From: Thermoplasmata archaeon
GTDB lineage: Archaea; Thermoplasmatota; Thermoplasmata; UBA184
DNA length: 8,158 nt
Assembly: GCA_027314845.1 (NCBI GenBank)
Contig: DAHVAA010000064.1
Span: forward strand, 1 to 8,158
Direction: 5' to 3'
Position numbers and translations under genes: made by a program. Shown in pieces: positions 1 through 5,226 of the stretch. Every line of letters starts with the position of its first letter. Position 1 is the first letter of the stretch. Under the pieces are notes generated by a model. It ran no database searches. It was not told the origin of the DNA and saw only the letters and a list, made by a program, of their open reading frames with translations.

Positions 1-258
1 GACCGGGACTACGACCTGACCGTGATCTCGAGCTCCCCGCTCCTCGAGCACGATGCGATGTACATGAAGCTCCTCTACGAGCGCGCGCTCACCCGGCGGT
101 ACACGAAGCAACACGCGCCGCCCCCGGCCCGGCCCGCGACGAAGGCGGCCACCGCGGCGCGTCCGAAGTCAAAGCCCCCGGCCGCGAAGCCCTCCCGACG
201 ACCCTCGGCCCGCCCCACCCCGGAGGTCCGGTCGCATGGCCGAGCACGACGGCGCTAA
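1..258 (+). CDS. 3' end of an unrecognised gene with a basic Ala/Pro/Lys/Arg-rich tail
   Basis: The frame is open from the first base of the window, so the gene begins upstream and only its last 85 codons are visible, ending at TAA 256-258. I do not recognise the family. The first part reads as a folded domain end: a strand-like segment (DLTVISSSPLL) followed by an acidic and aromatic helix (HDAMYMKLLYERALTRR). From about base 118 onward the product is low-complexity sequence made almost only of Ala, Pro, Lys and Arg, which looks like a disordered, positively charged tail that could contact nucleic acid (inference). The final 23 nt overlap the downstream hexuloisomerase gene, and that gene's Shine-Dalgarno sequence lies inside this one, which suggests co-transcription. 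The reading frame is supported by its clean ending at the overlap. The internal ATG at 22 should not be taken as the start. Confidence 0.6.
   Translation, partial: DRDYDLTVISSSPLLEHDAMYMKLLYERALTRRYTKQHAPPPARPATKAATAARPKSKPPAAKPSRRPSARPTPEVRSHGRARRR
222..227 (+). promoter_or_regulatory. Shine-Dalgarno sequence of the hexuloisomerase gene
   Basis: GGAGGT lies 8 nt before the ATG at 236, inside the coding sequence of the upstream gene. It fixes the start of the hexuloisomerase and indicates translation from a polycistronic message rather than a leaderless one. The same 9-mer GGAGGTCCG recurs before the S8e gene. Confidence 0.75.
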
Positions 259-808
259 CGGGTCGACGTTCGTCCGCGCCGAGCACTACATCGGCGAGCG
301 AGTGACCGCGGCGCTCGACCAGATCGACCCGAGCGCGGTCCGACGGGCGGTCGAGATCCTGCTCAGGGCCCAGCAGATCTTCGTGTACGGCGCCGGTCGC
401 AGCGGGATCATCGGGCGCGCGTTCGCGATGCGACTGGTCCAGGCCGGCCTGCGCGCCTACGTCATCGGCGAGAGCGTCACGCCGATCGTGACGCGGACCG
501 ATGCCGTCTTCATCCTCTCGGGCCAGGGCGAGAGCTTCTCGTCCATCCAGACCGCGAACATCGTGCGGCGCGAGGGCGCCGAGCTGATCGTCGTCACGTC
601 CCGCTCGGGCTCCAAGCTCGCCCATGCCGCCTCGCTCCTGCTCTCCGTCGAGTTCGAGGAGGAGCCGGACCGGCCGCGGTACGCCCCGCTCGGGACGCTC
701 TTTGAGTCCGCGAGCCTGCGGCTCACTGACGGGTTGGTCGCTGAGCTGATCCGGGCGCGCGGAGAGAGCGAAGACTCGATGCGTCGCCGCCACGCGATCA
801 TGGTCTAG
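236..808 (+). CDS. hxlB: 6-phospho-3-hexuloisomerase (SIS domain)
   Basis: A 190-residue single SIS-domain protein, the usual length for 6-phospho-3-hexuloisomerase, which interconverts D-arabino-hex-3-ulose 6-phosphate and fructose 6-phosphate in the cytoplasm. Visible signatures are the sugar-phosphate loop VYGAGRSGIIGRAFAMRL (residues 50-67), the second loop SGQGES (95-100), the segment APLGTLFE (150-157) ending in the conserved glutamate, and the terminal RRRHAIMV, matching the RHANLE-like end of the family. The second loop is usually SGSGET, so Gln replaces Ser and Ser replaces Thr here. In archaea lacking a normal oxidative pentose route this enzyme works with hexulose-phosphate synthase to make ribulose 5-phosphate (known for the family). 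No synthase is visible in this window. The ATG at 236 is chosen because of the strong SD at 222-227. It overlaps the upstream gene by 23 nt. Confidence 0.88.
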   Translation: MAEHDGANGSTFVRAEHYIGERVTAALDQIDPSAVRRAVEILLRAQQIFVYGAGRSGIIGRAFAMRLVQAGLRAYVIGESVTPIVTRTDAVFILSGQGESFSSIQTANIVRREGAELIVVTSRSGSKLAHAASLLLSVEFEEEPDRPRYAPLGTLFESASLRLTDGLVAELIRARGESEDSMRRRHAIMV

Positions 809-826
809 CCGGCGCATCGGCCAAAC

Positions 827-832
827 CTTAAG
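827..832 (+). promoter_or_regulatory. TATA-like box for the arginine decarboxylase gene
   Basis: CTTAAG inside the A/T-richer stretch CCAAACCTTAAGC stands out in the 47-bp gap after the hexuloisomerase stop. Its centre is 26.5 nt before the GTG at 856, the expected distance from an archaeal TATA box to the transcription start. This predicts a leaderless mRNA beginning at the GTG codon. It is inferred from sequence only. Confidence 0.5.
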
Positions 833-855
833 CGCCGTTCGACGTCTTGCGCGCC

Positions 856-1356
856 GTGGCGCGTTCGGATCCCCAGGCGGCCCAGACGCTCGTGCCGGTG
901 CCGACCCGGTTCTTTGTGACGAGCGGCAAGGGGATCAACAAGGTCAGTGAGCTCAACGCCTTCGACCTCGCGCTCCTCCAGGCCGGGATCGGCGAACAGA
1001 ACCTGGTGAGCGTCTCCTCGGTCCTGCCGATCGGGATCCGGCAGGTCGACCGGGAGCGGATCGCGCGGGGCGCGATCACCCACTGTGTCCTCTCCCGACA
1101 CGGGGGGGGCGAGGGGGAGGTCATCAGCGCGGGCATCGCCTACGGCTTCCGTACGGACGGCCAGGGGGGCTACGTCGCCGAGGGCCACCTCCACGGCACG
1201 CAGAAGTCGCTCAAGGAGTTCCTCAAGTGGCGGATGGAGGAGATCGCGCACTTCCGCGGCGTCGAGCTGCGCCGGATCCACTACCGGACCGAGGAGCTGT
1301 CCATCCCGATGGACCACTACGGCGTCTGCATCGCCGCGTGCGTCTTCCTTCCGTAA
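856..1356 (+). CDS. pdaD: Pyruvoyl-dependent arginine decarboxylase (proenzyme)
   Basis: A 166-residue protein, close to the usual ~165 of the PvlArgDC family, which decarboxylates arginine to agmatine for polyamine synthesis. In archaea agmatine also serves for the agmatidine modification of tRNA-Ile. The self-cleavage site is clear: NLVSVSSVLPIGI, with serinolysis expected between the two serines (residues 54/55). This leaves a beta chain and an alpha chain whose new N-terminal serine becomes the pyruvoyl cofactor. Other family marks are the N-terminal VPTRFFVTSGKG, the glycine-rich SRHGGGEGEVISAGIAYG, the AEGHLHGT segment, and the end MDHYGVCIAACVFLP. The start is GTG 856, preferred over an in-frame TTG at 847 because the TATA-like box at 827-832 is 26.5 nt upstream of it and no SD is present. 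The TTG would lie between TATA box and transcription start. It is transcribed towards the SCP2/RNase HII pair. Confidence 0.93.
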   Translation: MARSDPQAAQTLVPVPTRFFVTSGKGINKVSELNAFDLALLQAGIGEQNLVSVSSVLPIGIRQVDRERIARGAITHCVLSRHGGGEGEVISAGIAYGFRTDGQGGYVAEGHLHGTQKSLKEFLKWRMEEIAHFRGVELRRIHYRTEELSIPMDHYGVCIAACVFLP

Positions 1357-1365
1357 GCCGGCAGC

Positions 1366-1383
1366 CGGGGGTGGCGACCCCCG
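1366..1383. terminator. GC-rich hairpin in a convergent gap, candidate bidirectional terminator
   Basis: A perfect inverted repeat with a 7-bp stem (CGGGGGT / ACCCCCG) and a 4-nt loop (GGCG) fills most of the 27-bp gap between the arginine decarboxylase stop and the SCP2 gene stop. It abuts the SCP2 stop codon directly. There is no T-tract on either strand, so it is not a classical archaeal U-rich terminator. It may instead mark or stabilise the 3' ends of the two converging messages. Confidence 0.4.
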
Positions 1384-1719
1384 CTAGAGCAACTTGCGGA
1401 ACAACAGCTTATCGTCAAGGCTGCCGTCGATCGTGAGCTTGCGCAGCACGAGAGCCTTCATTGGGCCGATCTCCTTTTGGACGAGGCCGTGGAACGTTGC
1501 CGTGTCCGTCGTGATCCGGACGTCCGGCTGGCTGACGGCGCCCGTCCGCAGGTTCGCGAGGCGTCCCGCGGTGAGGTCGACCGCGTAGGTGTCGCCGTCG
1601 GTGAGGTCGATCTCGATCGTCCGCTCGATCCCATGCAGTTCCTCCGCCATCGCGGGGTTCTTCTCCGCATGGCGGTTGAACCGATCGACGAGCGACGCGA
1701 GCGTCTCCTCCACCGTCAT
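1384..1719 (-). CDS. SCP2 sterol-carrier-like domain protein
   Basis: A 111-residue protein that is one SCP2 domain and nothing else. The N-terminal helix (about residues 4-20) is followed by beta strands (RTIEIDLTDGDTYAVDL at 33-49, then DVRITTD). The C-terminus is typical of the family: an amphipathic helix, KALVLRKLTIDGSLDDKLLF at about 88-107, containing the 'G.L.I.G' stretch. SCP2 domains form a hydrophobic tunnel that binds lipids or acyl chains, and archaeal single-domain members have no settled role. There is no signal peptide or membrane segment, so it should be cytoplasmic. Its ATG overlaps the RNase HII stop in ATGA (1716-1719), implying co-transcription and translational coupling. 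The family call is good. The ligand is unknown, and a link to isoprenoid lipid handling would be speculation. Confidence 0.75.
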   Translation of the reverse strand: MTVEETLASLVDRFNRHAEKNPAMAEELHGIERTIEIDLTDGDTYAVDLTAGRLANLRTGAVSQPDVRITTDTATFHGLVQKEIGPMKALVLRKLTIDGSLDDKLLFRKLL

Positions 1720-2375
1720 CGTTCGAACGCCTCGAGCGGAAGACCCCGGACGGCGGGCTTAACCCTTTTCATGGTCGCCCATGACCCGCGGACGTACGGA
1801 GGGACCGCTCCGCCACCGCCGAACTGCGCCCGGAGGAAGGCGATCGTCGTGGGGTCGGACGGATAGCCGCTCCCGACCTCCTCACCGAGCCGCTCCCGCA
1901 GCCTTCGGATCGCCCGGTCGCGCCGCACCTTCGCGACGACGGACGCCGCGCCGACCAGCACGTCGTCCCGGTCCGCGTGGTGGCGGGCGACCACCGGGAC
2001 CCGGCCGCCCGCAAGGTGGGCCACGACCCGGCCGAACCGCTCGGCGTTGGAGTCGCAGGCGTCGACGAGCGCCCGGTCGGGAGAAGTTCGGCGGATCAGC
2101 CGGGCGAAGGCACGGGCCTCGAGATCGTTCAGCCGCCCGTGGACCACCGCGCGGTCGATCGTCCGCGGCGTCAGGACCACCGTGAAGCGCTGGCCGACCG
2201 AAGGCAGGGAAGCGTAGACGCGCTCGCGCGCTGCCGGAGAGAGCGCTTTCGAGTCCTTGGCGCCGGTCGTTCGGAGGGCCTCGAGCCGATCGGCGGGCAC
2301 GAGGAACCCTCCCACGACGAGCGGACCCAGGACGCTACCCCGACCTGCCTCGTCGATCCCCAGAAGCCGCTCCAT
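1716..2375 (-). CDS. rnhB: Ribonuclease HII
   Basis: A 219-residue type 2 RNase H, which cuts the RNA strand of RNA-DNA hybrids and nicks at single ribonucleotides in DNA. All four carboxylates of the active site are visible: Asp8 and Glu9 in LLGIDEAGRG, Asp105 in LVDACDSN, and Asp135 in RHHADRDD. The motif KDSK (40-43), the SVVAKVRRDR helix (145-154) and the conserved tyrosine in GSGYPSDP (171) are also present. The length matches archaeal RNase HII. The start is ATG at 2375, which places the DEAGRG strand a few residues in, as usual. An upstream in-frame TTG at 2411 would add 12 residues with no family resemblance and is rejected. I see no SD and no convincing TATA box in the short gap to the divergent aldolase gene. 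The stop overlaps the SCP2 start by 4 nt. Confidence 0.95.
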   Translation of the reverse strand: MERLLGIDEAGRGSVLGPLVVGGFLVPADRLEALRTTGAKDSKALSPAARERVYASLPSVGQRFTVVLTPRTIDRAVVHGRLNDLEARAFARLIRRTSPDRALVDACDSNAERFGRVVAHLAGGRVPVVARHHADRDDVLVGAASVVAKVRRDRAIRRLRERLGEEVGSGYPSDPTTIAFLRAQFGGGGAVPPYVRGSWATMKRVKPAVRGLPLEAFER

Positions 2376-2441
2376 TGATCGGTCGGTCTCGGCGGCCAGC
2401 ACGCGCGTCAACGCATGAAGGCGGTGCGGCGGTCATGGACC

Positions 2442-3341
2442 ATGGGACTCGAAGGGCTGGTCGTTCCGATCCCGACGCTGTTCGCCGACGACGGCCGCCT
2501 CGAGCCCGGACGGAACTCGAAGTTCGCCCGCGCGCTCTCCGAGGCGAACGTCGACCATCTCTTCGCTCTCGGGTCGCTCGGGGAGTTCCCGTCGCTGACC
2601 GACCCGGAGCGCGCGTCGCTCGTCGAGCTCGTGATCGAGAGCGCGGCGGGCCGAACGGACGTCTGGGTCGGCGCGGGGGCGCCCTCCACGCGCCAGGCCG
2701 TGCGGTACGCGGAAGAAGCCGAGGCCGCGGGCGCGGCCGCGATCGTGGCGGTCCCCCCGTACTATCTCCATCCCCCCCTCGGGGCCGTCGAACGGTACTA
2801 CCGGGAGATCCGTCATGCGATCGAGATCCCGCTCCTGGCCTACAACATCCCGTCCCTCGTCGGCTATGCGCTGCCGGCCCCGCTCGTCCACGGCCTCGCG
2901 CGAGAGGGGGTTCTCTCGGGGGTGAAGGATACTTCCGGGGCGATCGAGAGCGTGCAGGCGTTCCTCTCGGGCCGGCCCGAGGGGTTCTCGGTCCTCCCCG
3001 GGGACGACGCCTTCGCGAGCGGCGCCATCGCGCGGGGAGCGGTGGGCGCGGTGATGGGGATCGCGAACCTCGTTCCGCGCCTGTGCGTCGAGCTCGTGAG
3101 CCGCGCCCGCTCGGGAGACACGGGGCGTGCTCTCGAGCTGCAGGAGCTGGTTGACGCGCTCGTGGCCGTCAGCCGCACGGGGCCTTTTCCCTCCACCGAC
3201 AAGTTCCTCGCCGCCCGCCTCTGGGGGGCCGAGGTGGGGTACCGATCGCCCTACGACCCGCTCTCCGCCGAAGAAGAGGGCCGGGTCCTCGCGGCGCTCG
3301 AGCCACTGCGCGAGCGGCTGAATCCGTTCCTCGCGAGGTAA
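2442..3341 (+). CDS. DapA-family aldolase, probable 2-keto-3-deoxygluconate aldolase
   Basis: A 299-residue class I aldolase of the dihydrodipicolinate synthase/N-acetylneuraminate lyase superfamily. The Schiff-base lysine is Lys162 in SGVKDTSG, the catalytic tyrosine is Tyr134 in LAYNIPS, and the tyrosine pair of PPYYLHP (107-108) is present. The phosphate/carboxylate loop, usually GTTGE or GSTGE, is GSLGEF (44-49), so its second hydroxyl residue is a leucine. The neighbouring glucose dehydrogenase 6 nt downstream makes KDG (or KDPG) aldolase of the archaeal Entner-Doudoroff pathway the best guess: KDG to pyruvate and glyceraldehyde. The superfamily is certain and the substrate inferred. Alternatives are dihydrodipicolinate synthase or another 2-keto-acid aldolase. 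The ATG at 2442 is chosen because the barrel's first strand (LVVPIPTLF) follows directly and a weak SD (GGCGGT, 2428-2433) precedes it. An ATG at 2415 would add nine unlike residues. Confidence 0.8.
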   Translation: MGLEGLVVPIPTLFADDGRLEPGRNSKFARALSEANVDHLFALGSLGEFPSLTDPERASLVELVIESAAGRTDVWVGAGAPSTRQAVRYAEEAEAAGAAAIVAVPPYYLHPPLGAVERYYREIRHAIEIPLLAYNIPSLVGYALPAPLVHGLAREGVLSGVKDTSGAIESVQAFLSGRPEGFSVLPGDDAFASGAIARGAVGAVMGIANLVPRLCVELVSRARSGDTGRALELQELVDALVAVSRTGPFPSTDKFLAARLWGAEVGYRSPYDPLSAEEEGRVLAALEPLRERLNPFLAR

Positions 3342-3347
3342 GCGACC

Positions 3348-4457
3348 ATGCGCGCGGCGGTCGTACAACCCCCCCATCCCGGTGTCGATCTCCGGGACGT
3401 GCCCGAGCCGGCGCTCCCTCCCGGCGGCGTTCGGGTCGGGGTACTCGAGTGCGGGGTGTGCGGAACCGACCATGACATCGTGGAGGGCAAATACGGCCGG
3501 GCACCGGCCGGCTCTCCCTACCTCATTCTCGGCCATGAGAACCTCGGCGAGGTCCGGGAGGTCGCCCAGGGGCTCGTCGGGTTCGCGCCCGGAGACCTCG
3601 TGGTCGCGACGGTGCGGCGGGGATGCGGCCGGTGCCGCTTCTGTCGGGCGAACCGCTCCGACTTCTGCGAGACCGGCGCGTTCACCGAGCGGGGGATCGG
3701 CGGTGCCCACGGATACATGGCCGAGGAGTACGTGGAGGTGCCCGAGTACCTGGTGAAGGTCCCTCGAGCTCTCCGACCGGTCGCGGTACTGCTCGAGCCG
3801 CTCAGCGTCGTCGAGAAAGCGGTCTTCCAGGGCCAACGCGTCCTCGACCGAAAGGAACCGACCCCGGGGGAGCCCAAGACCGAGGTCCCCACAGCGCTCG
3901 TCACGGGGACCGGGGCGATCGGAATGCTCGCGGCGTTCGTGCTCTCGATCCGGGGCTACCGGGTCACGGCGATCGACCGGCACGGTGAGGAGACCCTCGC
4001 GGCGTCCCTGCTCGCCCGCGTCGGTGCCCGGCACGTCAACGTGGCCAGCGGGCTCTCCTCGCTCGGCGAGGCCAGGTACGACCTCGTCCTCGAGGCGAGC
4101 GGCTCGGCGACCCTCGACTTCTCGCTGCTCGACCGGCTCGGTCCGAACGGCGTGCTCGTGCTCACGGGGATCCCGGATGCGAGCGGCGCCCCCTCGCCCG
4201 TCGCGGGCGGTCAGCTGTTCCGGGACGTCGTGCTCGGTAACCAGGCACTCGTCGGTTCGGTCAACGCGAACCGTACCTACTTCGAATCCGGCCTGCGGGA
4301 CCTCACGATGTTCGAGGAGCGCTGGCCGGGGGCGGTCGGGCAGATGATCCAGGTCCGCCGGCCGCTCGAGGAGCTCGGCCCGGCCCTGACCGAGCGCACG
4401 GGCGGGACGATCAAGACGGTGCTGACGGTGCGGGCCGGCGCCGCCGGCGCGCCCTAA
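3348..4457 (+). CDS. gdh: Glucose 1-dehydrogenase, zinc-dependent MDR family
   Basis: A 369-residue medium-chain dehydrogenase resembling the glucose dehydrogenases of Thermoplasma and Haloferax, which oxidise glucose to gluconolactone as the first step of the archaeal Entner-Doudoroff route. The GroES-like domain covers about residues 1-180. It has the catalytic zinc Cys38 (GVCGTD), the pair His63-Glu64 (LGHE) and Glu150 (LLEP). The structural zinc lobe is complete, with Cys93, Cys96, Cys99 and Cys107. The family stretch ERGIGGAHGYMAE (114-126) is clear. The Rossmann domain has GTGAIG at 187-192, and the late motif GSVNANRTYF matches archaeal enzymes. After the second Rossmann strand the sequence is Asp-Arg-His (210-212): the arginine favours NADP and the aspartate NAD, so cofactor use is open. 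The ATG follows the aldolase stop by 6 nt, an operon arrangement. Related sugar dehydrogenases (galactose, xylose) cannot be excluded. Confidence 0.85.
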   Translation: MRAAVVQPPHPGVDLRDVPEPALPPGGVRVGVLECGVCGTDHDIVEGKYGRAPAGSPYLILGHENLGEVREVAQGLVGFAPGDLVVATVRRGCGRCRFCRANRSDFCETGAFTERGIGGAHGYMAEEYVEVPEYLVKVPRALRPVAVLLEPLSVVEKAVFQGQRVLDRKEPTPGEPKTEVPTALVTGTGAIGMLAAFVLSIRGYRVTAIDRHGEETLAASLLARVGARHVNVASGLSSLGEARYDLVLEASGSATLDFSLLDRLGPNGVLVLTGIPDASGAPSPVAGGQLFRDVVLGNQALVGSVNANRTYFESGLRDLTMFEERWPGAVGQMIQVRRPLEELGPALTERTGGTIKTVLTVRAGAAGAP

Positions 4458-4461
4458 AACT

Positions 4462-4468
4462 CAAATAC
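4462..4468 (+). promoter_or_regulatory. TATA-like box of the S8e-SRP19-GPN operon
   Basis: CAAATAC, within the A/T-rich stretch AAACTCAAATACC, stands out just after the dehydrogenase stop. A transcription start about 26 nt from its centre would fall near 4491, giving a leader of about 15 nt that still holds the SD at 4497-4502. The same heptamer is found, on the other strand, before the 100-residue gene at 6335. Inferred from sequence. Confidence 0.5.
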
Positions 4469-4496
4469 CGCACCTCGCTCGGACCGACTCTCGTTG

Positions 4497-4502
4497 GGAG
4501 GT
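4497..4502 (+). promoter_or_regulatory. Shine-Dalgarno sequence of the S8e gene
   Basis: GGAGGT with only 3 nt to the ATG at 4506, closer than usual. It decides the start in favour of ATG 4506 over an in-frame TTG at 4494, which lies upstream of and partly overlaps this site's context and would add four residues absent from S8e proteins. Confidence 0.6.
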
Positions 4503-4505
4503 CCG

Positions 4506-4901
4506 ATGGGGATCTGGCAAGGGCGGTCACGGAGGAAGCGCACGGGCGGTCGGCTTCGGCCGATCCGCAAGAAGCGGCGCTTCGAGATCGGCCGCGAGCT
4601 CCAGAGCGCGACCGTCGGGTCCGGCACGGTGAAGAAGTACCGGGTCCGCGGCGCGAACCTCAAGCTCCGGATCCTGACGACCCAGACGATCAACGTCTTC
4701 GACCCGGCCACGAAGAAGATGCAACCGGCGAAGATCGTGACCGTTCGGGAGAACCCATCGAACCCGAACTACGTCCAGCGGAACATCATCACCAAGGGCG
4801 CGATCCTCGAAACCGAGGTCGGCCTGGTCCGGGTCCGCTCGCGGCCGGGGCAGGACGGGATCCTGAACGGGGTACGCGTCGCCCCGCCCTCGTCGGCGTG
4901 A
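4506..4901 (+). CDS. rps8e: 30S ribosomal protein S8e
   Basis: A 131-residue basic protein, the normal size of archaeal S8e, a small-subunit ribosomal protein found only in archaea and eukaryotes. The diagnostic N-terminus QGRSRRKRTGGR (residues 5-16) is followed by basic residues to about 25. The central region (about 31-85) is beta-rich. The late block NYVQRNIITKGAILET (88-104) and the closing RPGQDGILNGV (113-123) are both strongly conserved in the family. The gene has its own TATA-like box and SD and is the first of a three-gene run with SRP19 (22 nt downstream) and the GPN GTPase. All three serve protein synthesis or targeting, so coordinated expression is likely. Confidence 0.96.
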   Translation: MGIWQGRSRRKRTGGRLRPIRKKRRFEIGRELQSATVGSGTVKKYRVRGANLKLRILTTQTINVFDPATKKMQPAKIVTVRENPSNPNYVQRNIITKGAILETEVGLVRVRSRPGQDGILNGVRVAPPSSA

Positions 4902-4923
4902 ACGCCGGCGGTCCGCGCTCTCC

Positions 4924-5226
4924 ATGCCCGATCACTTCTACGTCTACCCGGCGTACGTGGCGCAGGGCGCTCCTCGCACGGGAGGGCGCCGCGTGCCGGC
5001 GGCCGCGACGGTGAAAGACGTGACCGCCGAGGAGATCGCCCAGGCCGCAAAGCGGCTCGGTTATCGCGCCGAGGTCGAGGCCGACAAGCAGTACCCTCGT
5101 GACGTCCCGCGCGGCGCGGGCCGGGTCAAGGTCACGAAACGATCCGGCGTGTCGAAGGGTCAGTTCCTTCGCCTTCTCGTCTCCGAGCTGCCCCGAGTTC
5201 GCGCTTCGGGCGGAGGACCGCGCTGA
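4924..5226 (+). CDS. srp19: Signal recognition particle subunit SRP19
   Basis: A 100-residue protein matching archaeal SRP19, which clamps helices 6 and 8 of the SRP RNA so that SRP54 can bind. The family pattern is clear: YVYPAYV at the N-terminus (6-12), the basic RNA-contacting GGRRVP (20-25), a helix EEIAQAAKRLG (36-46), KQYPRD (55-60), GRVKV (66-70), and a basic C-terminal helix region. The GGRRVP segment occupies the place of the usual SR..GRR.P RNA-binding loop. The ATG is 22 nt after the S8e stop, with a weak GGCGGT upstream. The stop overlaps the next start as TGATG (5224-5228), sharing one base, so translation of the GTPase is probably coupled. Confidence 0.93.
   Translation: MPDHFYVYPAYVAQGAPRTGGRRVPAAATVKDVTAEEIAQAAKRLGYRAEVEADKQYPRDVPRGAGRVKVTKRSGVSKGQFLRLLVSELPRVRASGGGPR

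Noticed and set aside
89..817. 242-codon minus-strand open frame
   Set aside because: Antisense to the hexuloisomerase, whose motifs are clear on the plus strand.
2376..2411. TTG at 2411 as start of RNase HII
   Set aside because: It adds 12 residues before the DEAGRG strand that do not resemble the family and would nearly abut the divergent aldolase gene. ATG 2375 gives the standard N-terminus.
2433..4034. 533-codon open frame on the minus strand
   Set aside because: It is antisense to the aldolase and glucose dehydrogenase genes, both recognisable by motif. The product is Arg/Glu/Asp/Pro-rich without a family pattern, as expected from the opposite strand of GC-rich coding DNA.
4494..4505. 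TTG at 4494 as start of S8e
   Set aside because: It would add four residues not seen in S8e and would overlap its own SD. ATG 4506 begins the conserved QGRSRRK region correctly.
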